Assembly (NCBI GenBank): GCA_041661965.1
Contig: JBAZTH010000003.1
Location: forward strand, 143,162 to 207,161
Direction of reading: 5' to 3'
Origin: Candidatus Margulisiibacteriota bacterium
GTDB lineage: Bacteria; Margulisbacteria; WOR-1; O2-12-FULL-45-9; XYB2-FULL-48-7
DNA: 64,000 nt
Shown one piece after another: positions 34,749 through 43,438 of this stretch. The notes under the pieces are model-generated. The model was not told the origin of the DNA, ran no database searches, and saw only the letters and a list, made by a program, of their open reading frames with translations. How positions within the stretch are numbered: position 1 is the stretch's first letter; every line of letters begins with the position of its first letter. The position numbers and the translations under genes were made by a program.

Positions 34749-35093
34749 ATGAGAGGCTTAAGAGGGGCGACTACGGTTGCCAATAATTCCAAGACGGAGA
34801 TCCTGGCGGCGACTAAAGAACTGTTGACCGAAATGGTCGGGGCCAACGATTTGAAGATCGAGGAGATCGCTTCGATCATCTTAACTTTGACCGCCGATCT
34901 GAACGCAGTTTTTCCAGCGGAGGCGGCCAGGGAGCTTGGCTGGAATGATACCGCCTTGCTTTGTGCCAGAGAGATCGACGTTCCCGGAAGTTTGCCTAAA
35001 TGTATTCGGGTGCTGATGCACATTAATTCAGTTAAAGAACAAAAAGAATTGCGGCACGTTTATCTAAAAGAAGCGGTTAACCTTAGGAGGTAA
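34749..35093 (+). CDS. aroH: Chorismate mutase, AroH type
   Basis: 114 residues. It converts chorismate to prephenate for Phe/Tyr synthesis. The start MRGLRGATTVANNSKTEIL matches the first strand of the AroH family, so 34749 is the true start. AroH residues are visible as the RGAT region and C-terminal RVLMHIN. The family forms a trimeric pseudo-alpha/beta barrel. It is the first gene of a two-gene operon with the DAHP synthase; AGGAGG for the next gene lies in its last codons. Translation would be from a leaderless message. Confidence 0.9.
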   Translation: MRGLRGATTVANNSKTEILAATKELLTEMVGANDLKIEEIASIILTLTADLNAVFPAEAARELGWNDTALLCAREIDVPGSLPKCIRVLMHINSVKEQKELRHVYLKEAVNLRR

Positions 35094-35096
35094 GCG

Positions 35097-36116
35097 ATGA
35101 TCATTATAATGAAACCGGACGCGTCTGATGAACAGATCAACGCGGTCTCGGAAAAGTTAAAAACGCGCGGCTTTGGGATCCATCTCTCCAAGGGGACCGA
35201 ACGGACCGTTATCGGCGCGATCGGCGATAAAGTGTCGTTGCAGCTGGAAACGATCCAGATGCTCCCCGGCGTTTCCGAGATCGTTCCGATCCGTAAACCG
35301 TATAAACTGGTCAGCCGCGAATTCCGGACCGAAGACACCATCATTAAAATAAACGATAAAGTTTCGATCGGCGCCGGCCAAACGATCGCGGTCATGGCCG
35401 GGCCTTGTTCCGTCGAAGGGGCGCAGGAAATGAATGAAGTGGCCGAAGCGGTCAAAAATGGCGGCGCCAATATTCTGCGCGGCGGGGCCTTTAAACCGCG
35501 GACCTCTCCTTACAGTTTTCAGGGGATGGGAGAAGAGGGGCTGAAGCTATTGGCCGATGCCAGAAAGAAATATGGCTTGCCGGTCGTGACCGAAGCGCTC
35601 GATACCAGGGACGTGGAACTGGTCGCCCGCTACGCCGATATCGTTCAGATTGGAGCGCGCAACATGCAAAATTTTAGTCTGCTCAAGGAAGTCGGCAAAG
35701 CCGGCAAACCGGTCCTGCTCAAGCGGGGGGCTGGTTCGACCATCGAAGAGTTGTTGATGTCGGCGGAATATATCATGTCGGAAGGCAACCACCAGGTCAT
35801 GCTTTGCGAGCGGGGGATCAGGACTCTGGAAACCTATACCCGCAATACCCTGGACCTTTCCGCCGTGCCGGTCATTAAGAAGTTGAGCCATCTGCCGGTG
35901 ATCGTCGATCCGAGCCACGGCACGGGAAAACGGGACCTGGTCGGACCGATGGCCAAAGCGGCGATCGCCGCGGGAGCCGACGGCTTGATCATCGAAGTGC
36001 ATCCGCATCCGGACGAAGCCTTGTCCGACGGTCCGCAATCGCTGACCCCGGAGATGTTTAAGGCTCTGATGGGGGAATTGAAGCTGGTGGCGCAGGCAGT
36101 AGGGCGTCGAGTTTAA
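35097..36116 (+). CDS. aroF: 3-deoxy-7-phosphoheptulonate synthase (type I beta)
   Basis: 339 residues. It joins phosphoenolpyruvate and erythrose 4-phosphate in the first step of the shikimate pathway. An N-terminal ferredoxin-like domain (1-70) precedes the barrel, as in Thermotoga-type enzymes where it gives feedback inhibition. Catalytic motifs include MAGPCSVE, GGAFKPRTSPYSFQG, LKRG and DPSHGTGKRD. AGGAGG lies 7 bases upstream. It is co-transcribed with aroH, so the first step and the Phe/Tyr branch are made together. Its 3' end overlaps the convergent hflX by 59 bases. Confidence 0.94.
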   Translation: MIIIMKPDASDEQINAVSEKLKTRGFGIHLSKGTERTVIGAIGDKVSLQLETIQMLPGVSEIVPIRKPYKLVSREFRTEDTIIKINDKVSIGAGQTIAVMAGPCSVEGAQEMNEVAEAVKNGGANILRGGAFKPRTSPYSFQGMGEEGLKLLADARKKYGLPVVTEALDTRDVELVARYADIVQIGARNMQNFSLLKEVGKAGKPVLLKRGAGSTIEELLMSAEYIMSEGNHQVMLCERGIRTLETYTRNTLDLSAVPVIKKLSHLPVIVDPSHGTGKRDLVGPMAKAAIAAGADGLIIEVHPHPDEALSDGPQSLTPEMFKALMGELKLVAQAVGRRV

Positions 36117-37194
36117 TCAGCAGATCATCAAATCCGGTCTTGTTTTTAGCGGAAATAACCACGGCCGGCCGATGCTTTTTTCGGTTCTCCTCTGATAGCG
36201 GTTGTTCTGTCTTATCCTCTTTATTAAAGACCGTCAGGATCGGCTTGTCGGCGCTGCCTAATTCTTCCAAGACCTGATAGACCGACTTGATCTGTTTTTC
36301 AAAATAAGGGCTGGAAGAGTCGACGACGTGGATCAGGAGGTCCGCCTCGGTCACTTCCTCCAGGGTCGCCTGGAAAGCGGTGATCAGCGTGTGGGGGAGC
36401 TTCTGAATAAAGCCGACGGTGTCGGTCAGGAGCACCGTCCGGCCGGACGGCAGATATAATCTTCTGGTCGTCGGGTCCAGCGTGGCGAAGAGTTTGTCTT
36501 CCGCTAAAACGTCGGACTTGGTCAGGGCGTTGAGCAAAGTCGATTTGCCGGAATTGGTGTAGCCGACTAGGGTAATGATCGGCATTTGACTGCTGCGCCT
36601 TTTGGCTCTTTTTAACTGGCGTTCGCCGCGTAACTTTTCGATCAGTTTTTTTAGCTCCGCGATCTTGGCGCGGATCGAGCGCCGGTCGGATTCCAGCTTG
36701 GTTTCGCCCGGGCCCCGGGTCCCGATCCTTCCTCCCTGGCGGGATAGGGCTTCCCCCTGGCCGACCAGGTGGGTTAGGAGAAAGGTTGTCTGGGCCAGCT
36801 CGACCTGGAGTTTCCCTTCGCGGCTTTTGGCGTGCAGGGCAAAAATGTCGAGGATCAGTTCGGTCCGGTCGATGACCTTGATCCCCAGCTCTTCTTCTAA
36901 GTTCCGGATCTGGGCGGGGGAAAGCTCGTGGTCAAAAATAACCAAGTTGGCTTCGGAGGCGATGACCGACGCTTTCAATTCGTCCAGTTTGCCCGAGCCG
37001 ATAAAATAACCCGGATCAACCTTGGTCCGTTTTTGGACCATCGATCCGACGACGATGGCGCCGGCGGTTTTGGCCAGTTCCGCCAGTTCGGCCATGGTGA
37101 TCGAAAGCGCGATCTCTTCTTTTTGGAATTCCACGCCGACCAGGAATGCTTTTTCCTGGCTGAAAATGGCAAATTCATTTGTTTTAAATCCCAC
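36058..37194 (-). CDS. hflX: Ribosome-associated GTPase HflX
   Basis: 378 residues. The N-terminal HflX domain has VDPGYFIGSGKLDEL and GPGETKLESDRR. The G domain has Walker A GYTNSGKST, DTVGF and NKED. HflX splits or rescues stalled ribosomes, notably after heat stress. The start is GTG at 37194, supported by a -10 nine bases upstream; the next internal ATG would drop conserved sequence. The C-terminal end overlaps aroF by 59 bases tail to tail. The gene is divergent from the response regulator at 37235 across only 40 bases. Confidence 0.93.
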   Translation of the reverse strand: MGFKTNEFAIFSQEKAFLVGVEFQKEEIALSITMAELAELAKTAGAIVVGSMVQKRTKVDPGYFIGSGKLDELKASVIASEANLVIFDHELSPAQIRNLEEELGIKVIDRTELILDIFALHAKSREGKLQVELAQTTFLLTHLVGQGEALSRQGGRIGTRGPGETKLESDRRSIRAKIAELKKLIEKLRGERQLKRAKRRSSQMPIITLVGYTNSGKSTLLNALTKSDVLAEDKLFATLDPTTRRLYLPSGRTVLLTDTVGFIQKLPHTLITAFQATLEEVTEADLLIHVVDSSSPYFEKQIKSVYQVLEELGSADKPILTVFNKEDKTEQPLSEENRKKHRPAVVISAKNKTGFDDLLIKLDALLPAPPASIPPSEP

Positions 37195-37202
37195 TATTCC
37201 TT

Positions 37203-37211
37203 ATTCTAACA
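37203..37211 (-). promoter_or_regulatory. Extended -10 for hflX (leaderless)
   Basis: On the minus strand TGTTAGAAT. Its last base lies 9 bases before the GTG start, so the leader is about 2 bases. Confidence 0.55.
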
Positions 37212-37215
37212 CATA

Positions 37216-37224
37216 TGTTATAAT
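37216..37224 (+). promoter_or_regulatory. Extended -10 for the CheY-like regulator (leaderless)
   Basis: TGTTATAAT, with its last base 11 bases before the ATG at 37235. The spacing equals that of the glycosyltransferase at 23475. Confidence 0.65.
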
Positions 37225-37234
37225 CCCCACAGTT

Positions 37235-37630
37235 ATGGCGGAAGAAAAGAAAATTAAAGTTCTGGTTGTCGATGACGAGCCGGATGTCGTTTCCCTGCTG
37301 GAAGTCCTTTTGAATTCCTACGGTTACTCGGTCATTTCCGCCGCCGATGGCCAGCAAGCGCTGGAAAAGGCCAGGACGGAGAGGCCCGACTTGATCATTC
37401 TTGACGTCATGTTGCCTAAACTTGATGGCTATAAGGTCGCCCGAATGCTGAAATTCGATGAGAATTTTAGCAAGATCCCGATCATCATGCTGACCGCCAA
37501 AGTGACCGATAAAGACAAGGAAACCGGGATCGAGACCGGAGCCGATGTTTACCTGACCAAGCCGTTCGAGACCGATAAGCTCTTAGCTTCGATCGAAACT
37601 GTTTTGCGAAAATACAGTCAGAATCCGTAG
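37235..37630 (+). CDS. Single-domain response regulator (CheY-like)
   Basis: 131 residues, only a receiver domain. The acidic pair DDE is in VLVVDDEPDV, the phospho-acceptor Asp in DLIILDVMLPK, the conserved Thr in IIMLTAK and the Lys in YLTKPF. With no output domain it must act by binding a partner. It is 20 bases upstream of the pilus ATPase gene, so control of pilus assembly or twitching is a reasonable inference (as PilG/PilH do elsewhere). Its message appears leaderless. Confidence 0.9.
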   Translation: MAEEKKIKVLVVDDEPDVVSLLEVLLNSYGYSVISAADGQQALEKARTERPDLIILDVMLPKLDGYKVARMLKFDENFSKIPIIMLTAKVTDKDKETGIETGADVYLTKPFETDKLLASIETVLRKYSQNP

Positions 37631-37650
37631 GGATTAAAAGGAACCATAAA

Positions 37651-39318
37651 ATGGCCGACAGAAGCAAGTCACTACGTGAAAGTTTGGTCAAAAGCGGTCT
37701 GCTGACCGAAGCGCAGGTCCAGGAGGCGATCGAAGACGCCCGCCACACCGGCGACACGTTGATCAAAAGCATCCTCCGCAACAACTTCGTCGCCGAAGAT
37801 CTGATCGCGACTTTTCTGGAAAAAGAAATGGATTTTCCCCGGGTCGATCTTTCAACTTATTTGGTCGACCAAAAAGCGGTCAATTTATTGCCGATCGGCG
37901 TGGCGAAAAAGTATCATCTGATCCCGCTTTTTAAGGTCGGCGAGGTTTTAACGATCGCCATGGTCGATCCGTTTGACGTGGTCGCCCTTGATGAGGTCCG
38001 CTCAAAAACGAAGTGCGACGTCGAACCGATGGTTTCGACCCCGAAAGATATCGACTCGGCGATCGCCCAGTATTACGGAGTCGCCGGCTCGGTTGACGAC
38101 TTGATCAAGGGGATCTCGCCGTCGGAAAGCAGTCCGATCCCTTCGGCCGTCAAGGACGAAGAGGGGCCGATCTCCAAACTGGTCAGCCTGCTAATCTTCC
38201 GGGCGATCACCGAAAAGGCGTCCGATATCCATATCGATCCGAACGACAAGAATGTCCGGATCCGTTACCGCATTGACGGGATCCTGCATGACGTTTCGAC
38301 GGCCCCGGTTTATCTGCAATCCCTGATCACGACCCGCATCAAGGTCATGGCGAAAATGGACATCGCCGAGTCGCGGGTCCCCCAGGACGGACGCTTCGAG
38401 ATCAGGATGGAGACCAAGGTCGTCGACGTCCGCGTTTCTTCTTATCCGACGATCTACGGTGAGGCGATCGTCATGCGCTTGCTCGATAAAAGCAAAGTTC
38501 TCTATGCCCTGGAAGAATTGGGCTTTTCTCCGCTGATGCTGGAACAGTACAAAGGCCTGGTGGAGCGTCCATACGGCATTATGCTGGTGACCGGGCCGAC
38601 CGGTTCCGGAAAAACCACCACTCTTTATTCGACCCTTAACAATATTATTACGCCGGAAAAGAACATCATGACGATCGAAGATCCGGTGGAGTACGAACTG
38701 GCCGGGACCAGGCAATCGCAGGTCAATCTTAAAGCGGGGATGGACTTTCCCCGGGCGCTCCCTTCGATCTTGCGCCAGGACCCGGACGTTATTTTGATCG
38801 GCGAGATCCGCGATCTGGAAACCGCCAAGGTTTCGATCCAGGCGGCGTTGACCGGTCACTTGGTCTTTTCAACGCTCCACACCAACGATGCGGCCGGCGC
38901 CCTTAACCGTTTGGCCGACATGGGGATCGAACCGTTCCTGATCTCTTCGGCGGTCGCCGGGGTTATCGCCCAGCGCCTGGTCAGAAAGATCTGCCAGCAT
39001 TGCAAAGAACCTTATGTTCCTTCGCCGGAACTGCTGCGCAAGCTGGGGCTGGACGTGAATTCAAACCTGACTTTTTATCACGGGAAAGGGTGCAAGGCCT
39101 GCCATAACCTCGGCTACGAGGGCCGTTTCGGTATTTATGAGATCTTAACGATGAACGACAAGATCAAGGATTTGGTCATTGCCAAAGCGGCAACCCACGA
39201 GATCAAGAAAGCGGCGCTGGAAAGCGGCATGAAAGCCCTGCGCGACGACGGCATGGAAAAAGTTCTGGCCGGCAAGACCACGCTTGATGAGGTCTTGAGG
39301 GTGACCCAGCTTGACTGA
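37651..39318 (+). CDS. pilB: Type IV pilus/type II secretion assembly ATPase
   Basis: 555 residues. The N-terminal MshEN-like domain (1-150) is followed by the hexameric ATPase: Walker A GPTGSGKTTTLYS, Asp box and His box, Walker B VILIGEIRD, and a tetra-cysteine zinc site (CQHC...GCKACHN). It powers pilin polymerisation. Whether it is PilB or GspE cannot be settled by sequence alone. It is followed by the platform protein and a pilin with no other secretion genes in view, which favours a pilus. It overlaps the next gene by 8 bases. Confidence 0.9.
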   Translation: MADRSKSLRESLVKSGLLTEAQVQEAIEDARHTGDTLIKSILRNNFVAEDLIATFLEKEMDFPRVDLSTYLVDQKAVNLLPIGVAKKYHLIPLFKVGEVLTIAMVDPFDVVALDEVRSKTKCDVEPMVSTPKDIDSAIAQYYGVAGSVDDLIKGISPSESSPIPSAVKDEEGPISKLVSLLIFRAITEKASDIHIDPNDKNVRIRYRIDGILHDVSTAPVYLQSLITTRIKVMAKMDIAESRVPQDGRFEIRMETKVVDVRVSSYPTIYGEAIVMRLLDKSKVLYALEELGFSPLMLEQYKGLVERPYGIMLVTGPTGSGKTTTLYSTLNNIITPEKNIMTIEDPVEYELAGTRQSQVNLKAGMDFPRALPSILRQDPDVILIGEIRDLETAKVSIQAALTGHLVFSTLHTNDAAGALNRLADMGIEPFLISSAVAGVIAQRLVRKICQHCKEPYVPSPELLRKLGLDVNSNLTFYHGKGCKACHNLGYEGRFGIYEILTMNDKIKDLVIAKAATHEIKKAALESGMKALRDDGMEKVLAGKTTLDEVLRVTQLD

Positions 39319-40537
39319 TTTTAAATATAAGGCCCGCGATCGCTACGGGGTTTTATCCTCCGGCGAGGTTAGCGCTGAGAATGAAAAAGTTGCCGCCCGG
39401 TTGCTGGAAGGGCAGGGGTTGATCCCGATCAGCATCATAGACCCGAGCGCGATCAGCGTTACTTTTCAACTGGAAAAATGGTTTTCTTCCTTCCAAAAGA
39501 TCAAACCGGAAGATATGATCACCCTGACCCGTCAGCTTTCCTCGGTCATCGACGCCGGGATCCCGCTATTGGAAGGCCTGGAAGCCGTTTCCGAACAGAT
39601 CGTCAGAAAAAGATTGAAGTTTGCCGTGCAGAGAGTGCGCAAAAACATTGAAGGCGGGGACACTTTTTCCGAAGCGCTGGCCAGAGAAAAGGATGTTTTC
39701 TCCCCGCTGATGATCAACATGATCAGGGCCGGAGAGCGGGCCGGCATCTTGCCGGAGGTCCTGGACCGGGTTTCCAATCTGACGGAAAAAGACATGCAGA
39801 CCGCCGATAAGATCAAGACCGCCACCCGTTATCCGCTGATCGTTCTAGTAACGCTGTGCATCGCTTTTGTGATCATGAATATTTTTATCATCCCTAAATT
39901 TGCCAGCTTTTTCGCTTCTTTCAAGCTTGATCTCCCCTGGGCGACGCGATTGTTGATGGTGACCAACGCGTTTATCATGAACTTCTGGCCCTGGGTTCTG
40001 ATCGCCGTTGCCGTTCTTAGTTACACCTTCAGCCGGGTTTTATCGACCGAACGGGGCCGCTATCAATGGGATAAGTTCATGCTTTCCGCGCCGGTTTTCG
40101 GTCCGTTGTTCATTAAGATTTACCTCTCCCGTTTCGGCCGGACTTTTTCGGCGATGCTGGCGGCCGGCGTGCCTGTTTTGGAAGGGTTGTCGATTGTTTC
40201 TGCGACTATCGGCAACAAAGTTATCGCCCGGGTCGTGCTTGATGTCCGCGATCAGGTGGCGCAGGGAAAAAGCCTGGCCGATCCGATGCGCGGCAGCCAT
40301 CTTTTTCCGCCGATCGTTATTTCAATGGTGACCATCGGCGAAAAGTCGGGAACGCTGGAAACGATGCTGACCAAGTTGGCTAATTATTTTGACCGGGAAG
40401 TCGACTACACGGTCGATAATTTAACCCCGCTCCTGGAACCGATCCTGATTTTCGGTTTGGCGATCATGCTGCTCTTTTTCGCGCTCGGCGTTTTTCTGCC
40501 GATGTGGGATATCGTCAAGATAAACAAGTCCTTTTAA
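39311..40537 (+). CDS. pilC: Type IV pilus/type II secretion inner-membrane platform protein
   Basis: 408 residues with two GspF repeats, each a helical cytoplasmic domain and hydrophobic helices, typical of PilC/GspF. It starts MTDFKYKARDRYGVLSSGEV with TTG at 39311; GAGGGTGA lies 7 bases upstream inside pilB. The platform couples the ATPase to pilin insertion. GSHLFPPIVISMVTIGEKSG is the conserved second-repeat motif. No terminator was seen after it, but the next gene has its own promoter. Confidence 0.92.
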   Translation: MTDFKYKARDRYGVLSSGEVSAENEKVAARLLEGQGLIPISIIDPSAISVTFQLEKWFSSFQKIKPEDMITLTRQLSSVIDAGIPLLEGLEAVSEQIVRKRLKFAVQRVRKNIEGGDTFSEALAREKDVFSPLMINMIRAGERAGILPEVLDRVSNLTEKDMQTADKIKTATRYPLIVLVTLCIAFVIMNIFIIPKFASFFASFKLDLPWATRLLMVTNAFIMNFWPWVLIAVAVLSYTFSRVLSTERGRYQWDKFMLSAPVFGPLFIKIYLSRFGRTFSAMLAAGVPVLEGLSIVSATIGNKVIARVVLDVRDQVAQGKSLADPMRGSHLFPPIVISMVTIGEKSGTLETMLTKLANYFDREVDYTVDNLTPLLEPILIFGLAIMLLFFALGVFLPMWDIVKINKSF

Positions 40538-40543
40538 TTCCTA

Positions 40544-40571
40544 TTGACAAAAGACGGCCAACGATTATAAT
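40544..40571 (+). promoter_or_regulatory. Sigma-70 promoter upstream of the membrane protein and pilin
   Basis: TTGACA (40544-40549), a 16-base spacer and TATAAT (40566-40571). It is the best consensus promoter in the window and drives a leader of about 60 bases. Confidence 0.8.
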
Positions 40572-40597
40572 TGACTCGGCGAGGCGGGTGGGGTGGC

Positions 40598-40618
40598 GAG
40601 AATATCTTGAGAATATCT
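40598..40618 (+). promoter_or_regulatory. 11-bp-spaced direct repeat in the leader
   Basis: GAGAATATCT occurs twice, one base apart, just before the AAGGGAGG ribosome site. It could be a regulatory site on DNA or RNA; this is a weak claim. Confidence 0.35.
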
Positions 40619-40637
40619 GAAAAGGGAGGCCCTAATT

Positions 40638-41063
40638 ATGGATTGGTTGTTACTTATCGCCGCGGTCAGTTTGCTGTTCGGTTTTTTCTTCATCTGGGGT
40701 GATTGGCTGGTTAAGCTGAAAGAATACTTGGAAGAGCCGGTTGGTTCAATTGACGATAAAATGCTCTCCGCCCGCAATCTGGTCGGTTTGGTCCTGATCC
40801 TGATCGGCGCTTGGGTAATTTACGAGGCGATCGTTTATCCTCAACTCTGGTTGTTCTATGTAGTCGGCTTATTATTGCTGGTCTTTGCCGGTCTTTATCT
40901 TTTTTCTCCTAAAACACTGACCAAGCTCTCCGCCGTTTCCGATCGGATTGTTTTGCCGATTGACACTATTGTTATGCGGATGAAAAAGTTTATCGGGGTC
41001 CTGCTGATCCTGGCGGCCGGTTATCTTTTTTACGCCGCTTATTTGGCCAGTAGAATAAAATAG
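40638..41063 (+). CDS. Small integral membrane protein, unknown function
   Basis: 141 residues with about four hydrophobic helices (1-20, 50-65, 70-90, 115-137), separated by short charged loops such as RMKKF. No known motif was recognised. AAGGGAGG lies 8 bases upstream of the ATG. It sits between pilC and the pilin and has a strong promoter, so a role in pilus or envelope function is possible but unproven. Confidence 0.6.
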   Translation: MDWLLLIAAVSLLFGFFFIWGDWLVKLKEYLEEPVGSIDDKMLSARNLVGLVLILIGAWVIYEAIVYPQLWLFYVVGLLLLVFAGLYLFSPKTLTKLSAVSDRIVLPIDTIVMRMKKFIGVLLILAAGYLFYAAYLASRIK

Positions 41064-41109
41064 GGCCTTAGCCTTAAGAGATTTTAAATAAAAGGGGGTG
41101 AGTTTCAGA

Positions 41110-41487
41110 ATGAAAAAAGGTTTTACACTTATCGAATTGATCATGGTGATCGTGATCCTCGGTATCTTAGCGGCGACGGCGCTGCCGAGATTCGTCAACT
41201 TGTCCGATCAGGCTAAAGTAGCGGCGGCCCGTGGATCGCTTGGTTCGATCCGCGCGGCGGTGGCGATTGCTTATGCCGAAAACGCGGCTAACGGCGTTTC
41301 TCCGCTGATCCCGGCTTCGATCGAGGCGACAATGTTCGCCGACGGCGCGATCCCGAATGAGCCGATCTCGAACAGCACTGCTGTGACGGTAGCTTCGGGC
41401 GAGCCGACTGGTTCGACCCCTGGCTGGCGGTATGACAGCTCGAATGGTCGCGTCTATATTAATGACGTCAACTATTCACAGTATTAA
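41110..41487 (+). CDS. Type IV prepilin/pseudopilin
   Basis: 125 residues. MKKGFTLIELIMVIVILGIL is a canonical class-III prepilin leader and N-terminal helix, cut after Gly4 so that Phe is methylated. Glu5 of the mature chain is present. The C-domain is small and Ala/Ser-rich with a GWRYDSSNGRVYIN tail and no cysteine pair. AAGGGGGTGA lies 8 bases before the ATG, a strong site fitting an abundant protein. A terminator follows. It could be a major pilin or a pseudopilin; the length favours a pseudopilin or minor pilin. Confidence 0.85.
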   Translation: MKKGFTLIELIMVIVILGILAATALPRFVNLSDQAKVAAARGSLGSIRAAVAIAYAENAANGVSPLIPASIEATMFADGAIPNEPISNSTAVTVASGEPTGSTPGWRYDSSNGRVYINDVNYSQY

Positions 41488-41510
41488 TTAATATATGTTC
41501 TGAAAAGTAT

Positions 41511-41537
41511 AAAGCCCTCCCTTGCGGGAGGGCTTTT
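41511..41537 (+). terminator. Rho-independent terminator after the pilin gene
   Basis: AGCCCTCCC, loop TTGC, GGGAGGGCT and then TTT. It is a 9-bp GC-rich stem with a T-run. Confidence 0.85.
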
Positions 41538-41566
41538 ACTATTTCCCCCTCGCCTTTGATCTCCGT

Positions 41567-41595
41567 TTGAAACCGCGGGAAACATGCGATATACT
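41567..41595 (+). promoter_or_regulatory. Promoter of recJ (leaderless)
   Basis: TTGAAA (41567-41572), a 17-base spacer and TATACT (41590-41595). The ATG at 41605 is 10 bases past the -10, so the leader is about 3 bases. Confidence 0.75.
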
Positions 41596-41604
41596 GAAAA
41601 TTCA

Positions 41605-43293
41605 ATGAGAAAATGGATCGTGCAGACGGTAGATGAGCAGAAAGCGGACGAATTAGTAAGACAACTCGGCCTTCCCAGGCTGCTGGCCCTCCTTTTGGTC
41701 GCCCGCGGAGCAGGGGAGGCTGATGAAGCGGCGAAATTTCTGGCGCCGAAGATCTCTTCGCTGCAGGACCCTTTTTTAATTCCCAATATAAAAACGGCGG
41801 CGGAACGGGTCTTGCTCGCGAAAGAACGGGGAGAAAAAGTCGTTGTTTTCGGCGATTATGATGTCGACGGCGTGACCGGGACGGCGATCGTGGTTCAGAC
41901 CCTTAAATTGCTCGGGCTGGAAACCAGTTATTATATCCCGCATCGCTATAATGAAGGTTACGGTTTATCGGTTGAAGCCGTTAAACGGCTGGCTGCTTCC
42001 GGGGTAAAATTGATCATTACAGTAGATTGCGGCGTTTCCAATGTTCGGGAAGTTGCCACCGCCGGCGAAGCCGGGGTCGAGGTTATTGTTACCGACCATC
42101 ACAATTTGCCGCCGGTCCTTCCGGCCGCGGTCGCGATCGTTAATCCCAAAATGATGCCGGGCCATCCGTCCCGGGACCTGTCCGGTTCCGGGGTTGCTTT
42201 TAAGTTTGCCTGGGCGCTGCTGCGCACCGCCGGGATCAAAGACAGTTTTTTCCTGACCGCCTTGCTTGACCTGGCCGCGCTGGGGACCTTTTCCGACGTG
42301 GTGCCGCTGACCGGGGAGAACCGGGTCATTGCCAAAAGCGGCCTGGCTTATATCGACGGCCGGCAAAGGATCGGCCTGAAAAAATTGGCCGAAGTCGCTA
42401 ATCTCAACGGGGTGATCGGCGCCGACCAGATCTATTTCGGGCTGGCGCCGCGGCTTAACGCCGCCGGAAGACTGGAACACGCCGGCAAATCGGTCGATTT
42501 GCTTTTGGCCGACGATCCGACGGTCGCCAGGCAATTGGCCGAAGAGATCAACCGGATCAATATTAGGCGTCAGGAGATCGGCGCCAAGATCAAGGCGGAA
42601 GTCTTTTCCCGCCTGCCGGCAATCGATGAGGGCAAAGCGATCGTTATGTCGGGCGAAAATTGGAACCCGGGGGTGATCGGAATCGTCGCTTCGCAGGTCG
42701 CGGAGACCCGGTTCCGTCCAGCTGTGCTGATCGGCGTTAACGACGGGATCGGCCGGGGTTCGGCCCGGTCGGTCGGCAAGCTGAACATTTTCGATTACCT
42801 GGCCAAATGCCGCGATCTCTTTCTTGATTTCGGCGGCCACGCCGGCGCGGCCGGTTTCAAGATCAGCGCGGAGAAGATCCCTCTTTTTGAGAAGAAATTC
42901 CTGGCGGAAGTCGCCGCCGGGATTACCGACGAAGAACTAGCCCCCGTCCTGATGATCGACGCCGAAGTCACGATCAACCAGCTTTCTCTTTCTTTGGTGA
43001 AAGAACTGCAGCGTCTGGCGCCGTTTGGCGAGCGGAACCCGGTCCCGGTCCTGATGCTGCGGAACCTCGCTTTATCGAATTTCCGGGTACTCGGCAACGG
43101 CAACAAACACCTCAAGGCCAAATTCAACTTTGGCGGAGCGGAGGTTGAAACGATCGGGTTCGGGATGGGAAGCTTGGGGGAACGCCTGGATTATTCCAAG
43201 CGCTACGATCTGGCCTTTAATCTGGAGAGCAACGAATGGAACGGTTTTGAGTCGGCCCAGCTTCGTTTAATCGATCTGAAAGAAAGTGAGTAG
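41605..43293 (+). CDS. recJ: Single-stranded-DNA exonuclease RecJ
   Basis: 562 residues from the ATG at 41605 (MRKWIVQTVDEQKADEL); an upstream ATG at 41584 would lie across the promoter. The DHH domain has FGDYDVDGVTG and VTDHHN, metal-binding motifs of the DHH phosphoesterases. DHHA1 follows with GRGSARSVG and DFGGHAGAAGF. It degrades single strands 5' to 3' in recombination and mismatch repair. Its stop is followed by a run of palindromic modules. Confidence 0.94.
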   Translation: MRKWIVQTVDEQKADELVRQLGLPRLLALLLVARGAGEADEAAKFLAPKISSLQDPFLIPNIKTAAERVLLAKERGEKVVVFGDYDVDGVTGTAIVVQTLKLLGLETSYYIPHRYNEGYGLSVEAVKRLAASGVKLIITVDCGVSNVREVATAGEAGVEVIVTDHHNLPPVLPAAVAIVNPKMMPGHPSRDLSGSGVAFKFAWALLRTAGIKDSFFLTALLDLAALGTFSDVVPLTGENRVIAKSGLAYIDGRQRIGLKKLAEVANLNGVIGADQIYFGLAPRLNAAGRLEHAGKSVDLLLADDPTVARQLAEEINRINIRRQEIGAKIKAEVFSRLPAIDEGKAIVMSGENWNPGVIGIVASQVAETRFRPAVLIGVNDGIGRGSARSVGKLNIFDYLAKCRDLFLDFGGHAGAAGFKISAEKIPLFEKKFLAEVAAGITDEELAPVLMIDAEVTINQLSLSLVKELQRLAPFGERNPVPVLMLRNLALSNFRVLGNGNKHLKAKFNFGGAEVETIGFGMGSLGERLDYSKRYDLAFNLESNEWNGFESAQLRLIDLKESE

Positions 43294-43297
43294 TCGC

Positions 43298-43349
43298 TGG
43301 AAACCTGCGACAATATCCCGCCATAGGCGGGCAGGCGCCGCGGGTTCCA
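43298..43349. repeat. TGGAA hairpin module, relative of that in the MITE
   Basis: Outer arms TGGAAACCTGCG and CGCGGGTTCCA with an inner CCCGCC/GGCGGG hairpin. It shares CAATATCCCGCCA and GGCGGGCAGGCG with the MITE module at 21732. Confidence 0.75.
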
Positions 43350-43355
43350 AGTTTT

Positions 43356-43387
43356 ATTTAACCGCGCAATTAATTGCGCGGTTAAAT
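43356..43387. repeat. 32-bp perfect palindrome, TTTAACCGC family
   Basis: The same core as at 21800 and 45302, extended one base each side. It lies between two TGGAA hairpin modules. Confidence 0.9.
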
Positions 43388-43420
43388 TGGAAGCCGGGGT
43401 GATCTTGCCTCAGGCTTCCA
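43388..43420. repeat. TGGAAGCC hairpin, short form
   Basis: 8-bp arms TGGAAGCC/GGCTTCCA around a 17-base loop. It directly abuts the palindrome on its left. Confidence 0.7.
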
Positions 43421-43438
43421 TAGTTAAGCAATTCTTAA

